Assembly (NCBI GenBank): GCA_037974965.1
Contig: JBBPFI010000004.1
Location: 1,736,001-1,800,000, forward strand
Source: Dacryopinax spathularia
Lineage: Eukaryota > Basidiomycota > Dacrymycetes > Dacrymycetales > Dacrymycetaceae
Length of the DNA: 64,000 bases
Direction: 5' to 3'
Shown: positions 32,844 through 44,951 of the stretch, one piece after another
Layout of the letters: every line of letters begins with the position of its first letter
How positions within the stretch are numbered: the first letter of the stretch is position 1
The notes under the pieces: model-generated
The model's database searches: none
What the model was told of the DNA's origin: nothing
Seen by the model: the letters and a program-made list of their open reading frames with translations, nothing else
Made by a program: the position numbers and the translations under genes

Positions 32844-34586
32844 TCAAGCTGAAGCCGCTGCCCACTCATCCGCCGGCTCCCACAACATCCTATCCGGCCA
32901 CTGTGGCGTCTCCAACGCATCCTTATCCATCCTCAAGATATTCTCATGCAGCCTTTTCCTCCATTTCTGCGCGGTGGGGTGCGTCTCGCCCAGAGCCTGC
33001 GATCCATCGATACTCCATTCTTTGCCCAGCGCTGCGGGCGGGCGGGGGAAATCGAGTTTGTTGACGAGGCGGGCGAGGGCGGCGGTCGAGTCTTTGGGTT
33101 CGCAGAGGATCCAGAGGGTGACGTAGCGGATCAGGCCGCGCAGGGTAAGGCCGCAGGAGAAGCTGTTATCTTATCAGCAAACTGCACAAACCGCTTGCGC
33201 CCAAGAGTACCGACCTCTGCGAGTCTGGGTCCCAGTAGTCTAGATACTCAATCCCGAGTTCGGCAAATACAACTCGATGGAACGGCTCTTTGTACGTCCA
33301 GAAAACGCCATCGTTCTCCCATTCCCATTCGAGGACGTACAACCGACGAGGGTCAATAAAGTCCGATGGACCAACAACTTGATGATCTACACCACTAGTA
33401 TCAGCATCCAACGCTGCCAGCACGCGTTCAGAGGCGGGAATGACTTACTGATCCAGAATTGGATCGCCCGACAGAGGGAGACCAGTTTATGTGTCGGCGC
33501 CCCGTTCGTGTACACGAGCGCCTGCTGCCCAGCCGGATGGAACGTGCTCTTCGGCGGCCTGCGGTTGTCCAAGGTATCGTCCCATGGCTCCCTTGGCCTA
33601 GTATAAGGCACGACGATTTCGTCCCAGTTCATCTCCGTCGGCCAGGGAGCAGGAGCAACCTGTACCCTTCCTCGGCGAGGGTGAGGCGAGCGAGAGCGGC
33701 GGCGTTTACGAGTCTGAGGTGGCGGAGCTTGTCCCCGGAGTGGACGGGGAGAACGAGGACGGAGGAGGACGGGTCGTGCGTGGGGAGAAGGACGGTTACA
33801 CCCCGGGCAGCGGACTTTTACCCATGGGTGACCGCAGTCCATGCAGAGGAGGGTGACCCCCTCTTCCGTCCTGCGCTTCAGGTCGGCCCATGTGAGGGGG
33901 GAGACGTAGTTCACTGGAGAGCCGTAGTCGAACACCACTGGCGACGGGTACGGAGGGATGGGTACGCTCGTCGGCGCCGGAGGAGGTGTAGGCACCGAAG
34001 GTCGGCAGAAGAATGTGTTCCAGTACGGTACGCGGGGTTGAGGGGGTGGTACATATCTGGGCGGGACAGCCACGCGTACAGGGGAAGGGGGAGGGGGCGT
34101 CTGTGGGAAGTGAACGCGTGGACCCGGTGGACGAGCAGACGTCGGACGCGGAGGATCAGGTTGAGCACGAGGAGTCGCCGCAGGTGGAGGAGGCGGAGGA
34201 GGCGTATGCGGGCGTAGCGGACCAGAACGAGAGCGTACGAAGGGCGGAGGGGGAACGCTAACAGCTGGTTGAGGAGGCGGAGGCGGAGGAGGCTGCTGCG
34301 GCGACGACCTCGCCTGCCGCATCGCATCCGTGCCAAACTCGGCCATCGCCGCCGCATACGGGGGACGACCAGGGAACGTCTTCCAGCAGTGTTGGCAGAA
34401 GGGATGATTCTTGACCTCCGTCTCCAGCTGACAGTTTGGACAGCTCATATACAGCCCCGTTGGGTCCCGGATGAGGTCGGGGTCAAGCTGGTTGAAGTGG
34501 GTGTGGCCGCACGAACAAGCGCCAGGGTTAGCGCGATAACGCGCTTGACATCTGCCGCATTGCCAGACGAGGTTGGAGGAAGCCAT
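32844..34586 (-). CDS. Zinc-ribbon protein of unknown function
   Basis: Exons 34586-33449, 33386-33215 and 33162-32844 give 542 aa. The N-terminus has paired cysteines WQCGRCQARY and ACSCGHTHFNQLDPDLIRD, then SCPNCQLETE and PFCQHCWKTF, suggesting two small zinc ribbons. A long Pro-rich region and a third pair (LCMDCGHPW, RCPGC) follow, with an Arg-rich SR-like stretch after it. The C-terminal part (YVLEWEWENDGVFWTYKE onward) is a folded region I do not recognise. The exon phases agree, so I regard the gene as real but unnamed. Confidence 0.65.
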
Positions 34587-35861
34587 TTGGAGTTCTAGTC
34601 AAACGAGTCGGGGCAGGAAGAGATCAAGAGGATGGAGATGCCCCCCACTCCCGCTTGGCCGCCCATCATTTTATATCTTTGGAGATGAATGACCAGGTGA
34701 GGAGTCAGGTGCCAATGGACGACAGGCTGCAGCGTGGCCGTCTGGAAGGAGCAGGAAGAAACAGGGCTTCTCCCTGCTCGGTGGGAAATCCAGGGCCGCC
34801 GTCCTCTTCCCGGGGCGATATAGCGACTCTTCCGGTTGCATGGGTCATCTTCCCGACTTGTCTGATCACAACTGCCCATCGAGCTTATTGCAAGGCCAAT
34901 AACCTATCAATACAATAAACATCAATAACAAAAGACGTCCTTCAAGCTCGAAGGGGCACACAAGACGCAGCCTTTAGCTCCCCTTTGTCGCCGGGCCGCC
35001 TCATGCGAGCAAGGATTCACGTGCGAGATGCGGACGATGATAATCCCGTGGGCGGTGCAGCCGTGTGGGGAGGTGGCCTTGACTTTCCCTATTTGGAAGG
35101 TAGAGACGTCAACGTCTTCCAGAGGTTGTTATCCTGCGAAGCATTGGCCGGAAGCTATTGTTTCGGGATTCCATGGTGGGTTCTGCAAGGCCAGCTGCAG
35201 ATTTTCGCTGAAGTGGAATAAGGCGTGACGATAGAATGGCTGACAGAGTGACAGATTGAGCGTGATCTCCGCGGATGAGGGACCCAAGCAAATTCAAGGC
35301 AGGATCCGTGCAGAGTTCGAAAGGCAAAGTAAGTAATGCGATGTCGCATAACTTGAGAAACAAACCCGGAATTGCACCTCGCACAGTCTTAACGCGCTGG
35401 AAACTGCGGGCGATGACCTCGGCATGAGAAGGAACCGCGCCGGCTCCTCCGGGAACCCATCTCGGCAACCCGCTTTCGCTTCTGAACATCCGAGCCGCAT
35501 CTCCGATACATTCCAGCGCCTCCCGAGCCAGCCGCGTCACTACGCGCCCTCCACAGCTCACCGACATGCGATGCCCCCTCAGTGCCGATGTACCTTCCGG
35601 TCGCTCGTAGTCGGACTGAGAGCGGTGCTACACGTGCGCTGCGCAGTGAGTTCAGGTAATCAGGGTTGTGGGGCGTTGTCCCCTACGACCTGAGAGAGGG
35701 AGAGCTATAAAGGAGGGCTGAGGCCGCGAGCTGGACATCTACACTTCAGCTCCAAGCAGCACCAGCTTTAGGGGAAGAACGAACCAGCACCCCAACACGA
35801 ACCTATACCCAACCCCATCTTCAACCCACCTCTCTTCCTAGTACTGTAGCCACTCGACACA
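34587..35861. other. Intergenic, 1.3 kb
   Basis: Both flanking genes point away from each other. A 152-codon minus-strand ORF at 35109-35567 lacks recognisable motifs and splice partners, so I leave it unannotated. A TATAA-like sequence (GCTATAAAG) at about 35703 lies 150 bp upstream of the next start and is a possible core promoter. Confidence 0.45.
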
Positions 35862-36715
35862 ATGGAGAACCTCCTCGGCTCCTTCTTGGGCGGCAATTCC
35901 GGCGGTGGTGGCCTAGGCGGCCTAATGGGCGCCGGCGGCGGCGCCGGGGGGATGGCGAGCATGTTTGGCCAGGGCGGCCCTGGCGGGTTGTACAACATGC
36001 AAGAAGCCGAACGTATGCATGGGCAGATGTATGGTTACCAGGGGTATGTGCAGCCGCATCATCAGGCTAGCTGGACGCATGAAGGTTCGCACCCCTCTCT
36101 CTTCCCAACGCATATATGCGGTACTAATGCGTTGGATTTGTAGCCGTTGCTGCTGCTGCTGGGTTCGCAGCTATGAAAGCGTGGGAATCGCACCTCCGTG
36201 CGACGGGCCAACAGCCAACACACGAAACGATGAAAGAGATCCTCGCTGCTATCGCCGCTGCCGAAGTTGACCGTTTGGCCGAGACGAAAGGACTGGACTT
36301 CATCGACCGCCAACGCGCAAAACACCAGGCTGTCGCTCAGGCTCACGCGTTCGCGAGGGAGAGGTACGATGGTGGCACGGGGTGGGAGCACGCGCAGCGC
36401 TGGGGAGGCGATGCGCGTGAGTACCAGTTTGGAGGTGGAGGGTACGGGCAGTATCAGGGGATGTATGGACAGTGGCAGCAGGGGCCGTGGGGCCAGCAAG
36501 GAGGTTATGGGGGAGGAGGAGGGTACGGACAGCCGGGGTATGGACCGCCTGGGGGAGGGTATGGGCCTTCTGGGCAGGGGTACGGTCCTGGGCCGGGGTA
36601 TGGACCTGGGCCGGGGTACGGCCCGCAGGGAGGATGGCAAGGCGGCGACGGTGGGTATGGCGGCGACAGCGGTGGGAGGCATCATCACCACCACCATCAC
36701 CACGAGAACTGGTGA
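35862..36715 (+). CDS. CipC/DUF3759-like protein with Gly-Tyr-Pro-rich tail and terminal His run, paralogue 2
   Basis: Exons 35862-36084 and 36144-36715 give 264 aa. The core QASWTHEAVAAAAGFAAMK and EVDRLAETKGLDFIDRQRAK is nearly the same as in the gene at 18009-18816, with the intron after the same Glu codon. The tail is GYGPGPGYG-type repeat and the protein ends in eight consecutive histidines followed by ENW. Such a run could chelate metal; the role is unknown. Confidence 0.8.
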
Positions 36716-37999
36716 GGCGCGTGAGAGGTTTGTATGCCAGTGGTCAACTATACCTGTATAAAGTATGTGCACTACCAGTTAGGATCGAATCAGAAGCTGT
36801 AAATTACGAATATGTGACCAGTGAACGGCAATAGCGGAGCAAGTCCGTCCGACGCCTGTTAATGCCCACGGGCAAATCTAATTGGACAAAAGCGAGACCG
36901 AGTCGATTGGTAGGTACAGTATCATGATGGCCCAAATCTTCGAAATGCGTTCATCGCGCCGACAGGAAGTCGGCCCGATCGAGGGAGCTCGATCGGCGTA
37001 GCAAAGGTCCTCCCACATATGATGTCCCCGAGGTGTCGCAGGTGAAGTGGCTACAGTACTCACTTTACTGTGTTCTTGACCAGAAGTAAAAGTTGGATTG
37101 GCTGTATAAATGGTCAGATCGGCTAGCGCTGTAGACGAGCGACAACGCGTCCAGCCAACGTGCCGGTTCTGAAACCAGTGTCGGCTGACGGCTGCAACAT
37201 CGTCGAACAAGCACAAAATACTGGGTATATTTCACCCAGTAAGTACTGTATCCCGCAGCAGTACGTACATACCAGCGATGAAACGCGACAAACCGTCATC
37301 AACTTCCTGGGCGTATTCGGGGTAACTACATAGTTATTCGGAGACTCACTAGTTAATAGCGGCCCGACTTCGCGCTCATCATTGCTTCCGGAAGATTTGT
37401 CTCACCTCCCGTTTGGGCGCTGCAGCGTGGGACTTTCGTCATCCGCTTCTATCTTGCTTCGATCTGCCAAGCCGAGAAGGATGGGTCTAAATGAACTGTC
37501 TGATGGACGGTCGGCGCTTCTTCTTTTGCAAACTCTACACGAGTCTCTTCAGTCAGCTTTTTGGAGAACCAGGAGGGATCTTGCGATGTTGCGATCTTGA
37601 GGGGTGAGAGCGAATTACGCCCGACTTCTGGCACTTTGAGGGCAGTGAACCAAGGTCGACGCGGTTGGTAGGCTGGTGGTGCGGCGAGCTCACCGCCGAA
37701 AAGGAGACCAGTTTCGTTCCCCCGCCGGCCTAGCGGCAGATAGAAGCAAAATACTTCTGCATGGCCTGGTACGCACGCCACGCGCATGCGTATATGCAAG
37801 CGGGAGTGGATTAAAGAAGGCAATAGGTCTGATCTTTACTTGCACATGGCTTGCCGGGGAAGGGGAAAGGCGCGTATTGATGACGCTTGTGCCAGTGCTG
37901 CTGCGCGTATTTTTGGATCGGGGCTGTATAAACTGGACGATTTGGTAGATCTTCGTCCGCTTGGCTTGCACCCTGCTGTTGTCCGGTCTGGCTGTTCAG
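36716..37999. other. Intergenic, 1.3 kb
   Basis: No gene was recognised between the CipC paralogue and the wax-synthase paralogue. Short ORFs here lack motif or splice support. Confidence 0.45.
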
Positions 38000-39306
38000 A
38001 TGGCGCTCGAGCTCGTCAACAAGTCGTTCACGGCTGTCTTTCCGCCTCTTGTCCCACCCTCCACCCCGACTCTACAAGGTCTGACGCACCTCAACGGCCT
38101 GCAGTACACGATTTGCGTGCTCCTCATCACCACCGTCCCACCGCTCATCGGCGTCCTCTCCCCCTCACTCGAGACGCGTCGAGCGATCATCTTCCTCCTC
38201 CTGGCAGAAGGCGTATGGCTAGTCAGATCCACCACGACCGGCGAACTCCGGAAGGACGACATGCTCGGCAACGCAGTGGGCGCCACCCTGCTCTGGTGCA
38301 CCGACATCCTGCTGCTCAGTAACGCCCAGCGCGACTTTTGGAAAGTCGGCGAACCCAAGTTCCACGACCTACCTCGCCGAAAACGGTTCGCGTGGGCGTT
38401 CGACCTGGTGCACAACTACTTTGGCATTGGCTGGAACTGGGAGGAGACGAAGGCGCACCCGCCTCACCCGTCGGACGAAGGTGGGAAATGGCCTTTCGTG
38501 GCGTACGAGCTTGCCAGGCTGCTATGGGCGAATCTAATGGTCGACCTCACGATGACATTATGGAGGAAAAGACCGGCCATGCATGTGGGCGGGTCGATGC
38601 TCCAAGATGGTCCAGGTTGGCTGGCGGTGTACGTTGTGGCTTGGCATGTCGATTTGGCATTCCGGATGATTAGGGGTCATGCGGCTATCCATTGCTTTTT
38701 GGTGCTGTTCAACCTTGAGAAACCATCGAACGCGCCGAATCAGTTTGGCGGGATCCGGTACGCATATAGTGTGCGCAAGTTCTGGGGGTGCGTCTCGCTG
38801 CTTTCCTCCTTCTTCGGGACAACTCTGATATCCGGAACAGGAAATGCTGGCACGACCAATTCCGCCGCTTTCTCACCACCAACTCAAAGTACGTAACCCG
38901 CGAGCTGCTCGGACTCCAAAAGCCCAGCAGGCTCCGCCGATACCTCGAGCTCCACCTCGTATTCCTCCTCTCCGGGCTCATCCACTGGCTCGGAACATAC
39001 ATGATGCTCCGTTCCCTGCGCGGCCCAAACCTAACCGTCCTCTACTTCGTCCTACAAGCAAGCGTGATCATGCTCGAAGACCAGCTCGTCTCGTTGGGCA
39101 AGCGGATGGGCGTTAAAGATGGTTGGAGTGTGAGGCTGGTGGGGTATGCGTGGACGTTGGGCTGGACTATGGCGTTGTTGCCGTTGAGGGCAGACCCGAT
39201 TGTTAAGGCGGGGTTCTTTGATCATGGGAATGCGAAGGAGTGGTCGTTTGTGCAAGGCGTTTGGGAGGGGAAGTGGTGGGCTGAATTTGAGCGGACCATG
39301 AGGTAG
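38000..39306 (+). CDS. Wax-synthase-like membrane O-acyltransferase (MBOAT_2), paralogue 2
   Basis: Exons 38000-38787 and 38841-39306 give 417 aa. The ATG at 38000 is the first in frame. Multiple hydrophobic segments are present. RDFWKVGEPKFHDLPRRKR, NYFGIGWNWEETKAHPPHP, RKFWGKCWHDQFRRFLT and the membrane histidine in SGLIHWLGTYM are characteristic. Its intron interrupts the F-W-G motif at the same position as in the other two paralogues. It is closer to the copy at 49757-51109 than to that at 4256-5517. Confidence 0.87.
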
Positions 39307-39590
39307 TTGGAAGGTACGTCACCGTTGACGCGCATGTATTGTCGCTCGAAGTGATGGGGTTCGAAGGGGCGGGCTGTTTTCGATGCATCCATCATTGTAA
39401 TGAATTTACGTGAAATAGATGTCCTTTGTTAGAAGAGTCAGTGTCTCACTTTATGCGCCTCGGACCCCTACTTTTCGACGCGGTCGAAATGCCTCCGTTG
39501 ACGCGACTCACCGCCGCCCATCGCCCGAATCGGTATCGCCCATCATCCAACATCGTCTTTTGAGTCGTCCTCGTCGCCGCAAGCGGCGCG

Positions 39591-42500
39591 ATGGCGTCCT
39601 TCCCGGACATCGACTCACAGGACGAGCTACGTTATGCCTATGGGCGAGGGCCACATGCTCCACATCTTCAGCCGGGTTGGGTCGAACCGGATTACCAGCC
39701 CGCGCCGGTTGCGAGGCCGTCTGAATTGGGCAGCTCGGTGCCGTCCAGCGGGGACGTATCGACTCAGCCGCTCTATCTCCCTCACGAATTTGACGACTCC
39801 ACTGCGCCGTCGCACAACCCGCCCTCGATCATGCGGAGCGATGGATCAGTCAGTACGCAGTCCCGGAGTTATACGACTACAACGACCGGAAGCGGTAGTG
39901 CGAGCAGCCTGAGCGTCCCGCATGTCCGACGAGGGGCACACATCGATTACACCTCGTCCGAATCGGGTGCGAGCCGCGGCAGCACAGGGACGTTCAACTT
40001 CACCATAGCGGAAACGACCACCGCGGGCGACCCGGCAGGCTGGACAATGGAGACGCACACGAGCACGCGTACGGCTGGGAGCACTGATGAACACGATCAT
40101 CAACACGACGCGCACGGGGGCGGTGCAGCCAACGAGGCGGCACAGTCAGAGGGCGTGCTCGCTCGCGACAACACACTCGAGAGCGTCAAAAGCCGCGAGG
40201 TCGCCATCTATCACCAAGCGGGTATGATAGGGGCTCCCCCACATGCGTTGACTGGTCAAGAAGCGTATATGCACGCAATGCGGCTGCAAGCGGACGCCCG
40301 ACTCCTTCCGCCTTTTGAACTGCCCCCTCCATTCACTCTCGGTGCTCTGGATCAGCACAACGACGATCACCAGGAGCCTCCTAGCACGAGGGCAACTGCT
40401 ACTGCCGTCGTCCGTTCTGCCGCCTCAGGCATCCTCACGCCAGTCAGCGAACCACGGTCGACAGTTGCAAAACCGGAGTACCCGTTGCACCTGCCTCCCG
40501 TTCTGGAGGAACAGTCTTCCCACGCCGCACCTATGACCATCCAAGAAGATAACCACTCCGCTGAGGAACGGCCGGCAGCTCGCCGACTGTCTCATCCTCG
40601 CACGCCACCGAGCACAAAGGAGGAAATACCCGAAACACCCTCGCCTGGTGTCCAGCACCTCTCCGTAACCACCCAAGACCCCAGTGCAGAGCTAGGTGAT
40701 CCACCAATGTCTCGTGCGGCACCACCCCAACGTGACACTGCAGAGAGGTCGGGTCCTATTGAACACCGCTTCTTGCCACGCAAAGGGGAGAAGGCACCTA
40801 GTCCTGTGCCGCCGAGCCGCGAGAGCAGCTTCGGATTGATGAGTCCCAAGACGCGGTATCTTGATGAGGCGGGGAAGCGGGAACGTGATGGGAAGGCGAA
40901 GAACAGAGCAGGAGGGCGCAAAGGGAAGGGCAAGACAGCCTCGCCGCAGATTGACGAAGAGGAGGTGGATCAGAAGAAGGCCGGGAAGAGGAAGAAGCCA
41001 GCCTCTACCGCATCGGGTCGGTCGAAATCGAAACGCGCTGCTTCGCCGCCCCCTTCACCTCCCTCCGATTCCCACGAGCTTCCGCCTGCAAACCGGGAAA
41101 ACCCAGAGTCCGCGGGTCCAGAGACGTTCTCCACCCATCCTTCAACGGCAATCTCAGAAGTCGTCCGCCGCTCCTTTGCACCGGACCCTTCGGTTCAATC
41201 CAACAGCATACACGTATCTAACGGTGTCGAGCCGGATCCGAATCGGACTGGCACAACTGGCACTGGTCTGGGTATGGAGATTACGGTTGGGAGCGGCCAG
41301 CGGGTCCTGGTAGAAAGTAGCAGCTCCGCACCCATTGTGGAAGAACCTGAGCAAGAAGACCTTGCTGCCGCCGAAAGCAGCCGGGTTGAACCCGGCAGTT
41401 CTGAACGCCGAATTTCGGGGTCATTCCGTAGTCGTGCGACGAGGGAGACGGAGTGGTCGAAAGACAGCAGCAATGGCGTGCCGGCGAAGGCTGGGCGGTC
41501 CCGTTCTCGAAGGGAGGCTAATTCTGAACCGTCTGGCGAGGGGGGAGCCGTTGAGAAGGAGAAAGATGTTCACGGAACTCAGGAACTCGCTTCGCCCAGC
41601 CAGAAGAGATCAGCTTCGCCTCCCCGTACGCGTGGTAAACGTGCACGAGAAGTGACTCCCGACAATCAAACCGGACCTTCGAAGCGGCGGAAGGCTGCAC
41701 CGGAACCTACAACTCCAAACAAAGCTAAGGAGGCGAAGAAAGTGTATTCTGTAAAACGGAACAGGCGAGATAGAGATGTGGAGGAAAGGGAAGAGGAAGC
41801 TGCAGTTGATGATGAGGGCGCTGAGGCTCCTCAAGCCGAAAAGCCTTCGTGTCGCGCGACGAGCAAGCCGACGAGCAAGTATGGACCTTCTGAACCTGCA
41901 GTTCCGTCGAAAGGGACGAAACGAAAGGCGGACCAGGAATCTTCTACCTCTGCTCCCCCAGAGAGCAAAAGGCCAAAACGAGGTCATTCAGAGCCTGAGC
42001 CATCCGATAGAGGCAGCGTCGCCTACAAGCGCCCTCGCCGGGGTCAAGCGCACAAAGACAAAGAGGACGATGACGCCGATGAAAGAGCGACTTCAATCAC
42101 AACGAGTCAGACCGGCAAGAGAGGCTCCGCAAGAAAGGCGGCCAAGAACATTGCTGCAAGGCCGAAGATCAGCGATGTGATGGAAGAAATCCGTGGGAAC
42201 GTTACTTCGCATCCTGGCACTGTTCCAACGAGCGAAGTCCAGCTCGACATCGCTGTACCACCGACGCCTTCTCCGTCGGTCAAGGAAGGCGCACCGTTCT
42301 CGAGGGTGTTCGCTGCCTGGACCGATAAGTGCTACTATCCGGCGACTGTTGTTGGTCGTGTGAGCAGCGGTCGCAAAGCCGGCCAGTTCAACTTGCTGTT
42401 CGATGACGGCTGCGAGCTATCTGTCCCTGTGGAATCCCTCCGCGCCGCTGTTCTCAAGGAAGGCGACACAGTCTTCATCCAACGCGACAATAGATGGCGA

Positions 42501-43520
42501 GCAGGGCGCGTCATGGAAGGCGCTTTCGGTGTCGTGCAGCAGGACACCCTCGTCAGGGTCAGATTCGATGAAGGATCACAGAGCACGGAGCAAGTCGTTT
42601 GCAAGCTGTTGAAGGTTCCCAAGAATGCTCTGGCGGAGTGGGACGATCGTAAGCTCGCTGTCGAGCAAGTGACTGCCCAAGTCATCGTCAAGCGAGAAGG
42701 CGAAGACCGTCGCAAGAGATCTGGCACGGCCGGTCCAGCTGGCTCGGTTTCCGACTCTCCTGTCAACGGCCCCTCTCAACGCCGTCGAGCTCGCGTCACA
42801 TCCTCCATTCTGGAAGGACATGCGTTCGTGGTCACAGCAAAGGAGGAGAAGGCCAAGCATGAGCTGGTGCGATTGATCGAAGCGAACTCTGGCGAGGTTG
42901 CTGACGACCTGGGCGACTTCTTCGAGATCAAGGATCGCCGTATCATCTGGAAAGGCGCGGATCGCGGGCTAGTCGCTGCCTGGTGTATCGCTCGGGAAGT
43001 TTCCACGACGCCCAAATACCTCATGGCGCTCGCTCTGGGTGTACCCTGTCTTGGCTTCAAGTTCATCTCGGACGTCGTGGACGGCACGACCACGCTCGAC
43101 CGCTGGCCGCCTTACCTTCTTTCAGCTGGACGGTCTGATTACCTCGGCACGGAATGCTCGCAAAAAGTCGATTGGCACTGGGGCGTCAACGACCCGGACG
43201 GCCGGGCGTTGATGGACGACATCATCTCCAGTCCGCACATCTGTCGTCCGCTGCAAAACAAGCGGATCCTCGTGACCATCTCCAAAAAAGATATCTTCCT
43301 CAAAGACCGGCTTGCGGACGCGATGTGGGCCATGGGTGCGGAGCATGTCGAGTCGACCACTGCGGTCGATGCGGACGAAGATTTTGATTCTTACGATTTC
43401 CTGTATTGGCCGAACGAGGAGATCAAGCTGACGATCGCGAAGGAGAAGCGGGCCAAGCTGGTCGGGCCTAATTGGGTCAAACAGTGTCTTATCACGGGGC
43501 TTTGTGTGCCGCCTGAATGA
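39591..43520 (+). CDS. DNA-damage checkpoint mediator, Crb2/Rad9/53BP1 type
   Basis: A single exon of 3930 bp encodes 1309 aa. The first 890 residues are disordered, basic and Ser/Thr/Pro-rich. Residues about 900-1020 (FSRVFAAWTDKCYYPATVVG through FDEGSQSTEQVVCKLL) resemble tandem Tudor folds that read methylated H4K20. Residues about 1060-1309 (GHAFVVTAKEEKAKHELVRL, ISKKDIFLKDRLADAMWAMG, LVGPNWVKQCLITG) form tandem BRCT repeats. Together these are the hallmark of Rad9/Crb2/53BP1 adaptors that activate Chk1/Chk2 kinases. Lack of introns is unusual beside its intron-rich neighbours. Confidence 0.87.
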   Translation: MASFPDIDSQDELRYAYGRGPHAPHLQPGWVEPDYQPAPVARPSELGSSVPSSGDVSTQPLYLPHEFDDSTAPSHNPPSIMRSDGSVSTQSRSYTTTTTGSGSASSLSVPHVRRGAHIDYTSSESGASRGSTGTFNFTIAETTTAGDPAGWTMETHTSTRTAGSTDEHDHQHDAHGGGAANEAAQSEGVLARDNTLESVKSREVAIYHQAGMIGAPPHALTGQEAYMHAMRLQADARLLPPFELPPPFTLGALDQHNDDHQEPPSTRATATAVVRSAASGILTPVSEPRSTVAKPEYPLHLPPVLEEQSSHAAPMTIQEDNHSAEERPAARRLSHPRTPPSTKEEIPETPSPGVQHLSVTTQDPSAELGDPPMSRAAPPQRDTAERSGPIEHRFLPRKGEKAPSPVPPSRESSFGLMSPKTRYLDEAGKRERDGKAKNRAGGRKGKGKTASPQIDEEEVDQKKAGKRKKPASTASGRSKSKRAASPPPSPPSDSHELPPANRENPESAGPETFSTHPSTAISEVVRRSFAPDPSVQSNSIHVSNGVEPDPNRTGTTGTGLGMEITVGSGQRVLVESSSSAPIVEEPEQEDLAAAESSRVEPGSSERRISGSFRSRATRETEWSKDSSNGVPAKAGRSRSRREANSEPSGEGGAVEKEKDVHGTQELASPSQKRSASPPRTRGKRAREVTPDNQTGPSKRRKAAPEPTTPNKAKEAKKVYSVKRNRRDRDVEEREEEAAVDDEGAEAPQAEKPSCRATSKPTSKYGPSEPAVPSKGTKRKADQESSTSAPPESKRPKRGHSEPEPSDRGSVAYKRPRRGQAHKDKEDDDADERATSITTSQTGKRGSARKAAKNIAARPKISDVMEEIRGNVTSHPGTVPTSEVQLDIAVPPTPSPSVKEGAPFSRVFAAWTDKCYYPATVVGRVSSGRKAGQFNLLFDDGCELSVPVESLRAAVLKEGDTVFIQRDNRWRAGRVMEGAFGVVQQDTLVRVRFDEGSQSTEQVVCKLLKVPKNALAEWDDRKLAVEQVTAQVIVKREGEDRRKRSGTAGPAGSVSDSPVNGPSQRRRARVTSSILEGHAFVVTAKEEKAKHELVRLIEANSGEVADDLGDFFEIKDRRIIWKGADRGLVAAWCIAREVSTTPKYLMALALGVPCLGFKFISDVVDGTTTLDRWPPYLLSAGRSDYLGTECSQKVDWHWGVNDPDGRALMDDIISSPHICRPLQNKRILVTISKKDIFLKDRLADAMWAMGAEHVESTTAVDADEDFDSYDFLYWPNEEIKLTIAKEKRAKLVGPNWVKQCLITGLCVPPE

Positions 43521-43747
43521 GTGCTGTTGCTACGTATATTTCCCTCATGCAACCTTGATATCTGTAACCGTCCCCATACCGCTTGAGGCCTTCTTGAGAT
43601 CCCCTGTTTTGCAACCTGCTGTATGCACATTTCTTGTAGATTCATTTCATCTTGTAGCTACATACTGTAGGCACTCACACACTTGTAAACCCCCTCTGTC
43701 CGACGTACACTAATGAATGTCATGTCCGCACCCCTAATCCCACCCAT

Positions 43748-44951
43748 TTACTGCTTATTAGCAACCCTCTGCGCCTCCGCCTCCAGCTCCATCTCGACCT
43801 TCAACAGCTCCTTCACATCCTCATCTTCCCACAGCTTCCTCCCCTCTTCGGGCTCCAACGGCAGCAGAGGCCGTCTCGGCGCCCCACCATAGCCATACAT
43901 CCTATACAGCAGATCCTTCGTGCCCGCAATACCCGCAAGCGCGACAGCCCGATCGCCGCGCGCGGCAATATCCTGCAGATGCTGCGCCGCCTCCAGAGCG
44001 GTGGGGTCGCGCAGCGCCTCCTGCGCAAGTTCCCAGCATCTCACCAGTACACGCGGAGCTACATTCCCCAGCCCCGCAATAGCTCCTTGACCCCTGGCGA
44101 ACGCACTGGGAACGAGAAAGTCGGCGAACCCGCCCAGGACGAGGAAGGGCGTTTCACTGGCCCGCGGGTGGGTTTGGGCGAAGGAGGGGAGTGAGGTGAG
44201 CGAGCTGATGCGCGTGAGCTTGCCGACGTCGCCGCAGGTTAGTTTAACGCCGGATGTGTTGGGGGAAGAGAGGGCTATGTCCTCTATTAGGCTGGAGTCG
44301 AGGTTGATGCCGCCTGCTGCTCCGGGATCTACCGTCTCTCGTGAGCCAGCGAGCAAGAGATGGTAGAAGGAGGAGTGAAGAGGGCAGGGTGGGAGGAGAA
44401 GAAGGAGGAGAGACGCACAGTTGTAGATCAACACCGGCACAGGACTCTTCTCGCTCACGTCGACCCAAAACTTCTTCAACGCCTTCCTGTTCCCCGCCAA
44501 AGAGCCCGCATAGTACCCGCTCAAAATAACGAGCGCCGCGTCCGCCCCGGCATCCGCAGCCTCTTTTGTCAACTCGATCGTGTGCTTCGTGCTGCCCATC
44601 CCTGTCCCCGCTATGAGCGGGAAATCGGTGAGGTTGACTTCGTCGAGTGCTGAGCGGGCTTCCTTGATGAGCTGGACACGCTCGGAGGGGGAGAGGTGGG
44701 GGGCTTCGCCCATCGAACCGCAGAGGACGATTCCCATCCCCTTCTGGGCAAGGGAGGTCACATGTTTGCGGAACGTAGGGATGTCTGCGACCGACTCGGT
44801 CAGCTAGGGGCGTCTAGGACGAAAGAGGAGGGAGGGGCATACCGAGTTCTTCGGTGTCGGGGAGGAAGAACGTGGGCACTGGGGCGTATACGCCTGGCTT
44901 GAGCGGGCGGGGGGTCTTCGGCCCCGTAAGGTTACCCAGTAGGCCGGCCAT
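43748..44951 (-). CDS. DapA-family (dihydrodipicolinate synthase-like) aldolase
   Basis: Exons 44951-44843, 44784-44419 and 44328-43748 give 351 aa. GVYAPVPTFFLPDTEELD, GIVLCGSMGEAPHLS, the tyrosine in LIYNYPGAAGG and the Schiff-base lysine in SGVKLTCGDVGKL fit the TIM-barrel DapA/NanA/HOGA superfamily. Fungi make lysine by the aminoadipate route, so a 4-hydroxy-2-oxoglutarate or related sugar-acid aldolase is likelier than dihydrodipicolinate synthase. The substrate is not fixed. Confidence 0.88.

Noticed and set aside
35109-35567. 152-codon minus-strand ORF as a gene
   Set aside because: No motif, no splice partner, and composition is explained by a GC-rich promoter region; kept only as a note.
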